The position numbers and the translations under genes were made by a program. From NCBI RefSeq assembly GCF_014654675.1, contig NZ_BNBC01000035.1:1-64000 (forward strand): a DNA stretch of 64,000 nt, given 5' to 3'. This document shows, one piece after another, positions 59,998-64,000 of the stretch. The stretch comes from Streptomyces spiralis. Its GTDB lineage: Bacteria > Actinomycetota > Actinomycetes > Streptomycetales > Streptomycetaceae. Below the pieces are notes generated by a model that saw only the letters and a list, made by a program, of their open reading frames with translations, was not told where the DNA came from and searched no databases. The first letter of the stretch is position 1; each line of letters opens with the position of its first letter.

Positions 59998-61149
59998 GTG
60001 ACACGCAAGACGGTGCGGATCGCCATGAACGGCGTGACCGGGCGCATGGGCTACCGCCAGCACCTGGTCCGCTCGATCCTCGCCCTGCGCGAGCAGGGCG
60101 GACTCGACCTCGGCGACGGCACCGTGCTGTGGCCGGAACCGGTCTTGGTCGGCCGGCGCGAGCACGCGCTCGAGGCACTCGCGGAGAAGCACGGCCTGGA
60201 GCACTACTCGACGGACCTGGACGCCGTCCTCGCCGACCCGTCCGTCGACATCTACTTCGACGCCCAGGTCACCTCGGCCCGCGAGGAGGCGATCCGCAAG
60301 GCGATCGCCGCCGGCAAGCACGTCTACACCGAGAAGCCGTCCGCCACGGGCCTGGACGGCGCCCTCGAACTCGCCCGGCTCGCGCACGAGAAGGGCATCA
60401 AGCACGGCGTCGTCCAGGACAAGATCTTCCTGCCGGGCCTCATGAAGCTCAAGCGCCTGATCGACGGCGGCTTCTTCGGCCGGATCCTGTCCGTGCGCGG
60501 CGAGTTCGGCTACTGGGTCTTCGAGGGCGACTGGCAGGAGGCCCAGCGCCCCTCCTGGAACTACCGCGCCGAGGACGGCGGCGGCATCGTCGTGGACATG
60601 TTCCCGCACTGGGAGTACGTCCTGCACGAGCTGTTCGGCCGCGTGACGTCCGTCCAGACGCTCATCGCCACCCACATCCCGCAGCGCTGGGACGAGAACG
60701 GCAAGCCCTACGACGCCACCGCCGACGACGCCGCCTACGGCATCTTCGAGCTCGACGGCGGCACGATCGCCCAGATCAACTCCTCCTGGGCGGCCCGCGT
60801 CAACCGCGACGAGCTGGTGGAGTTCCAGGTGGACGGCACCGAGGGATCCGCCGTCGCGGGCCTGCGCAAGTGCCGCGTCCAGCACCGCTCGGCCACCCCC
60901 AAGCCGGTGTGGAACCCGGACATCCCCGCCACCGAGGCCTTCCGCGACCAGTGGCAGGAGGTGCCCGACAACACCGAGTTCGACAACGGCTTCAAGGCCC
61001 AGTGGGAGCTGTTCCTCAGGCACGTCTTCGCCGACGCCCCCTACCACTGGGACCTGCTCGCCGGCGCCCGCGGTGTCCAGCTCGCCGAGCTGGGCCTCAA
61101 GTCCGCGTCCGAGGGCCGCCGCATCGAGGTACCGGAGATCGCGCTGTGA
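59998..61149 (+). CDS. Gfo/Idh/MocA-family oxidoreductase
   Basis: NAD(P)-dependent sugar or inositol dehydrogenase, 383 residues from GTG 59998 with GGAGG eight bases upstream. N-terminal Rossmann fold (IAMNGVTGRMGYR, SVDIYFDAQV, GKHVYTEKPSATGL with the family Glu-Lys-Pro motif) and C-terminal GFO_IDH_MocA domain (about 135-365) with a tyrosine/histidine-containing substrate pocket (PHWEYVLHELFG). First gene of a three-gene operon coupled by overlapping codons. The exact sugar is unknown; inosose or a rare hexose is plausible from the partners. Confidence 0.9.
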   Translation: MTRKTVRIAMNGVTGRMGYRQHLVRSILALREQGGLDLGDGTVLWPEPVLVGRREHALEALAEKHGLEHYSTDLDAVLADPSVDIYFDAQVTSAREEAIRKAIAAGKHVYTEKPSATGLDGALELARLAHEKGIKHGVVQDKIFLPGLMKLKRLIDGGFFGRILSVRGEFGYWVFEGDWQEAQRPSWNYRAEDGGGIVVDMFPHWEYVLHELFGRVTSVQTLIATHIPQRWDENGKPYDATADDAAYGIFELDGGTIAQINSSWAARVNRDELVEFQVDGTEGSAVAGLRKCRVQHRSATPKPVWNPDIPATEAFRDQWQEVPDNTEFDNGFKAQWELFLRHVFADAPYHWDLLAGARGVQLAELGLKSASEGRRIEVPEIAL

Positions 61150-62297
61150 CCATCCGACTCCCCGACTTCCAGGGCGGGCTGCGGACCTACGAGCCCCGCA
61201 CCCGGCCGCTGGAGATCTCGCCGGGCACCCCGCTCACCTCCCGTACGGTCTTCTCCGCGGCGCACGTCGTCGCCGACCCGTTCGCCGACGCCGGCCCCGA
61301 CGCGCCCGCCGCCGTCGACTGGGACGCCACCCTCGCCTTCCGCCGCCATCTGTGGAGCCACGGACTCGGCGTGGCCGAGGCCATGGACACCGCTCAGCGC
61401 GGCATGGGCCTGGACTGGGCGGGCGCGGCCGAGCTGATCCGCCGGTCGGCGGCGGAGGCCCGCGCCGTCGGCGGGCGCATCGCCTGCGGCGTCGGCACCG
61501 ACCAGCTCGCCACGGGCACGGTCAAGGAGGTCCGGGCCGCCTACGAGGAGCAGCTCGCCGTCGTCGAGGAGGCGGGCGCCCAGGCGATCCTGATGGCCTC
61601 GCGCGCCCTCGCCGCCACGGCCCAGGGCCCGGACGACTACCTGGAGGTCTACGGCCACCTGCTGCGCCAGGCCGCCGAACCGGTGATCCTGCACTGGCTC
61701 GGTCCCATGTTCGACCCGGCCCTGGAGGGCTACTGGGGCTCGGCCGACCTGGACGCGGCCACCGACACCTTCCTGGAGGTCATCGCCGCCCACCCGGACA
61801 AGGTCGACGGCGTGAAGATCTCCCTGCTGGACGCCCGGCGCGAGGTCGAGCTGCGCCGCCGCCTGCCGCAGGGCGTGCGCTGCTACACCGGCGACGACTT
61901 CAACTACCCCGAGCTGATCGCCGGCGACGAGCAGGGCTTCAGCCACGCGCTGCTGGGCATCTTCGACCCGCTGGGTCCCCTGGCGGCCGAGGCGGTCCGG
62001 ACCCTGGACACCGGCGACACGGCCGGCTTCCGGGCGCTGCTCGACCCGACCGTCGAACTCTCCCGCCATCTCTTCCAGGCCCCCACTCGCTTCTACAAGA
62101 CGGGCGTGGTCCTCCTGGCCTGGCTCGCCGGACACCAGTCGCACTTCACGATGGTCGGCGGCCTGCAGTCGGCCCGCTCCCTGCCGCACCTGGTCCGCGC
62201 CTACGAACTCGCCGACGGCCTCGGCCTGTTCCCGGACCCCGGGCTCGCCGAGGACCGGATGAGGAACCTGCTGTCGCTGTACGGAGTGAACGCATGA
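61146..62297 (+). CDS. DUF993 family TIM-barrel protein (dihydrodipicolinate synthase-like)
   Basis: 383 residues from GTG 61146, overlapping the previous stop (GTGA). The fold resembles the class I aldolase/DHDPS superfamily: GGRIACGVGTDQL, AQAILMASRALAATA, VILHWLGPMFDPALEGYWG and KVDGVKISLLDARREVEL, where the Lys of KISLLD may be the Schiff-base residue. DUF993 proteins have no assigned reaction that I know. The neighbours, a dehydrogenase and an isomerase, suggest it cleaves or condenses a keto-deoxy sugar intermediate. It is translationally coupled at both ends. Confidence 0.85.
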   Translation: MTIRLPDFQGGLRTYEPRTRPLEISPGTPLTSRTVFSAAHVVADPFADAGPDAPAAVDWDATLAFRRHLWSHGLGVAEAMDTAQRGMGLDWAGAAELIRRSAAEARAVGGRIACGVGTDQLATGTVKEVRAAYEEQLAVVEEAGAQAILMASRALAATAQGPDDYLEVYGHLLRQAAEPVILHWLGPMFDPALEGYWGSADLDAATDTFLEVIAAHPDKVDGVKISLLDARREVELRRRLPQGVRCYTGDDFNYPELIAGDEQGFSHALLGIFDPLGPLAAEAVRTLDTGDTAGFRALLDPTVELSRHLFQAPTRFYKTGVVLLAWLAGHQSHFTMVGGLQSARSLPHLVRAYELADGLGLFPDPGLAEDRMRNLLSLYGVNA

Positions 62298-63154
62298 ACG
62301 ACCAGGAGCTGTCCCGTTTCTCCATCAACCAGATGACGGTGAAGCAGCTGCCGCTGCCCGAACTGGCCGAGGCCTGCCGCGAGCTGGGCGTCGGAGGCGT
62401 GGGCCTGTGGCGCGAGCCGGTACAGGCGTACGGCGTGGAGGCCGCCGCCAAGCTCGTGCGGGACGCGGGCCTGACCGTCACCACCCTGTGCCGGGGCGGC
62501 TTCCTCACGGCGATCGACCCGGTCGAGCGGGTCGGGGCGCTGGACGACAACCGCGCGGCGATCGACGAGGCCGCCACGCTCGGCACGGACACCCTGGTGC
62601 TGGTCTCCGGCGGACTCCCCGCCGGCAGCAAGGACCTGCACGGGGCCCGCGAGCGCATCGCGGACGCCCTCGCCGTCCTCGGCCCCTACGCGGCCGAGCG
62701 CGGCGTGCGCCTCGCCATCGAGCCGCTGCACCCCATGTACGCGGCCGACCGCTGCGTGGTCTCCACCCTCGCCCAGGCGCTCGACCTCGCCGAACGCTTC
62801 CCCGCCGACCAGGTCGGCGTGACCGTGGACACCTACCACATCTGGTGGGACGACCGGGCCCCCGAGCAGATCGCCCGCGCGGGCGCCGGCGGCCGCATCC
62901 ACACCTTCCAGCTCGCCGACTGGACCACCCCCCTCCCCGTCGGCGTCCTCAACGGCCGCGGTCAGATCGGCGACGGCGCCATCGACATGAGGCAGTGGAA
63001 GGGGTACGTGGAGGCGGCCGGCTACACGGGCCACATCGAGGTCGAGCTGTTCAACGAGGGACTGTGGGCCCGGGACGGCCGCGAGGTGCTGGCCGAGACG
63101 GCGGAGCGCTTCGTGGAGCACGCGATCCGGCCTGCCGCGTACGCGGGCCGGTGA
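62294..63154 (+). CDS. Sugar phosphate isomerase/epimerase, second paralogue
   Basis: 286 residues from ATG 62294, overlapping the previous stop by ATGA. Xylose-isomerase-like TIM barrel: SINQMTVKQLPLPELAEACR, TLVLVSGGLPAGSKDL, VRLAIEPLHPMYAADRC (Glu metal ligand and His), VGVTVDTYHIWWD and FQLADW, GHIEVELFNE. The ligand set differs from the paralogue at 57786, so the two probably act on different sugars or steps. Last gene of the LacI-regulated operon; a GGACCC-rich repeat follows its stop. Confidence 0.88.
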   Translation: MNDQELSRFSINQMTVKQLPLPELAEACRELGVGGVGLWREPVQAYGVEAAAKLVRDAGLTVTTLCRGGFLTAIDPVERVGALDDNRAAIDEAATLGTDTLVLVSGGLPAGSKDLHGARERIADALAVLGPYAAERGVRLAIEPLHPMYAADRCVVSTLAQALDLAERFPADQVGVTVDTYHIWWDDRAPEQIARAGAGGRIHTFQLADWTTPLPVGVLNGRGQIGDGAIDMRQWKGYVEAAGYTGHIEVELFNEGLWARDGREVLAETAERFVEHAIRPAAYAGR

Positions 63155-63205
63155 CCCTGACCCGGACTCGGACCCGGACGCCGGTGACCCGGACCCGGAC
63201 CCCGG
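63152..63205. repeat. Short tandem CCCGGA-type repeat after the isomerase gene
   Basis: About nine imperfect copies of a GGACCC/CCCGGA hexamer fill the 54 bases around and after the stop codon of the operon, followed by GGAAAAATAAT. Probably slippage-prone spacer without function; it might contribute to 3' end formation. Confidence 0.5.
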
Positions 63206-63226
63206 AAAAATAATCCCGACGACGGT

Positions 63227-63255
63227 GCAACCCTTCCGGCACGTCGGGTGTCGTA
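63227..63255 (+). promoter_or_regulatory. ECF-type promoter sequence without a gene
   Basis: GCAACC (63227-63232), 17 bases, then GTCGTA (63250-63255) resembles the AAC/CGTC promoters of ECF sigma factors such as SigE. It is followed by a GGGGGGATCACAGAGGG leader and ATG (63308), but the frame after it (ATGCAGGTGGGG) has no recognisable protein and runs into the terminator. A decayed gene start is possible. Confidence 0.35.
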
Positions 63256-63338
63256 CCTGTCATCGGAACTCCTCGATGGGATCTGGGGGGATCACAGAGG
63301 GATTCCGATGCAGGTGGGGGAAGCAGGAGGGGAAAGCC

Positions 63339-63370
63339 GAGGGGGCCCGGTCCACGGACCAGGCCCCCTC
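63339..63370. terminator. Terminator in front of rbsD
   Basis: Inverted repeat GAGGGGGCCCGGTCC (63339-63353) and GGACCAGGCCCCCTC (63356-63370), 14 of 15 paired, followed by GTATTGT on the plus strand. It ends the minus-strand rbs transcript and probably also rightward transcription. Confidence 0.75.
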
Positions 63371-63401
63371 GTATTGTCCGGTCATCCGGTGACCGGACGG
63401 C

Positions 63402-63782
63402 TCAGAAGAACACCCCGCACCGCAGCAGCACGTTCGCGTACGGCCGGGCCTCGCCGGTGCGTACGACCAGGCGCGCGCCGCGGGACAGCTCCTTCAGCCG
63501 TTCGTGCGGGACCAGGGCGAGGTCCGGGAAGCGGCCTTCCAGCAGTGCGCGGTTGGTGCCACGCACCTCCTCGGCCGCCGTGGCTCCCTCCACCACCAGC
63601 TCCGCCAGCAGGCCGTCCAGGACCTCCGCGAACGACGGGACCCCGGCGCGGAACGCCAGGTCCACCACGCGTGGCCCGTCCGGTATCGGCATGCCCGCGT
63701 CGCACACCAGCACCTCGTCGGTGTGGCCGAGTTCGGCCAGCGCGCCCGAGAGGTGACGGTTGAGGATGCCCGCCTTCTTCAC
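63402..63782 (-). CDS. rbsD: D-ribose pyranase
   Basis: Converts beta-pyranose to beta-furanose ribose for phosphorylation. 126 residues from GTG 63782, whose GTGA overlaps the stop of rbsK. The RbsD/FucU motifs are present: MKKAGILNRHLSGALAELGH with the catalytic His20 (HT in AELGHTDE), VCDAGMPIPDGPRVVDLAF and the C-terminal TGEARPYANVLLRCGVFF. Length is typical. Confidence 0.92.
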   Translation of the reverse strand: MKKAGILNRHLSGALAELGHTDEVLVCDAGMPIPDGPRVVDLAFRAGVPSFAEVLDGLLAELVVEGATAAEEVRGTNRALLEGRFPDLALVPHERLKELSRGARLVVRTGEARPYANVLLRCGVFF

Positions 63783-64000
63783 AGCGATCCACCTCGCCCG
63801 GAAGCGTCGGGTGCGCTGCCCGACTCCTGGCCGGGGGTCCGGCCCGCCGCGAAGCGGCCGTCGGATGCGGTGGCCCCCGGGTCAGCACAGCACAGGGCGT
63901 CGACCTCCTCCGCCGTCGGGTACGACTCCTGCGCGCCCCGTTTGGTCACGGCCGCCGCGCCGACCCGGGCCGCGTAGGCCGCCGCCTCCGCCAGGGACGC
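63779..64000 (-). CDS. rbsK: Ribokinase, C-terminal end (gene continues beyond window)
   Basis: Only 73 codons plus stop are inside the window. The visible part starts in the conserved C-terminal helix and nucleotide-binding end (ASLAEAAAYAARVGAAAV then TKRGAQESYPTAEEVDAL) of PfkB-family ribokinases, followed by an unusual 45-residue Gly/Ala/Ser-rich tail. The stop overlaps the rbsD start, a coupled rbsK-rbsD pair. The remainder of the rbs locus should lie to the right. Confidence 0.82.
   Translation of the reverse strand, partial: ASLAEAAAYAARVGAAAVTKRGAQESYPTAEEVDALCCADPGATASDGRFAAGRTPGQESGSAPDASGRGGSL

Noticed and set aside
1..64000. CRISPR array, prophage or complete insertion sequence
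   Set aside because: No regularly spaced direct repeats, phage genes or transposase were seen anywhere in the window.

Overview
The window is high-GC DNA with strong third-position G/C bias, frequent GTG (and some TTG) starts, AGGAGG-type ribosome sites and Streptomyces hallmarks: adpA with its single TTA (bldA) codon, the desferrioxamine cluster desEFABCD under DtxR/DmdR iron boxes, and a CebR-type cellobiose locus. Gene content and order resemble the core chromosome of Streptomyces (from memory, the S. coelicolor SCO2747-SCO2798 stretch). I see no prophage, integrase, full insertion sequence or CRISPR array; the only mobile-like element is a 193-bp MITE-like repeat beside desD.

Layout, left to right. 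1-5 kb: cello-oligosaccharide ABC permeases (cebF partial, cebG), GH1 beta-glucosidase bglC with a CebR box next to its start, and the LacI-family repressor cebR. 5-8 kb: tRNA-His(GTG), oligoribonuclease orn and adpA on the minus strand, then a small membrane protein. 8-12 kb: universal stress protein behind a sigma-B-like promoter, a YaaH-type membrane protein, glmS and a small conserved protein. 12-16.3 kb: Tat-exported metallophosphatase with a PHO-box-like array, a DUF4429/SHOCT protein and a GH20 hexosaminidase. 16.5-23.7 kb: desferrioxamine uptake and synthesis (desE, desF, desABCD), all minus. 23.7-32.4 kb: leucine/branched-chain acyl-CoA catabolism (acyl-CoA dehydrogenase, HMG-CoA lyase, two carboxylase subunits), a divergent TetR regulator with palindromic operators, a second acyl-CoA dehydrogenase and a TesB thioesterase. 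32.4-39.2 kb: a phosphatase-like protein, a PucR regulator and a divergent operon of Na+/solute symporter, ureohydrolase and a ThDP enzyme. 39.3-50 kb: secreted and envelope proteins (beta-lactamase-like hydrolase, phytase-like esterase, fused ABC exporter, S37 tripeptidyl aminopeptidase, lipoprotein, GH3 NagZ-like enzyme). 50-53.6 kb: LysR regulator, EamA transporter, dihydrolipoyl dehydrogenase. 53.7-57 kb: a tightly overlapping five-gene cassette with two WXG100-like proteins, an SseB-like protein and two small membrane proteins. 57-63.2 kb: a GNAT enzyme and a LacI-regulated sugar cluster (MocA oxidoreductase, DUF993, two xylose-isomerase-like TIM barrels). 63.4 kb to the end: rbsD and the 3' end of rbsK.

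How the genes fit together. Much of the window concerns polysaccharide and amino-sugar use (cellobiose, chitin or peptidoglycan fragments, glucosamine-6-phosphate synthesis) and its link to development through AdpA. Iron acquisition and branched-chain acyl-CoA breakdown form two self-contained, locally regulated modules. The least understood units, and the best candidates for undescribed biology, are the WXG100-like cassette, the PucR/symporter/ureohydrolase/ThDP operon and the LacI/MocA/DUF993 sugar cluster. All functional names are inferred from sequence recognition; no database search was run.
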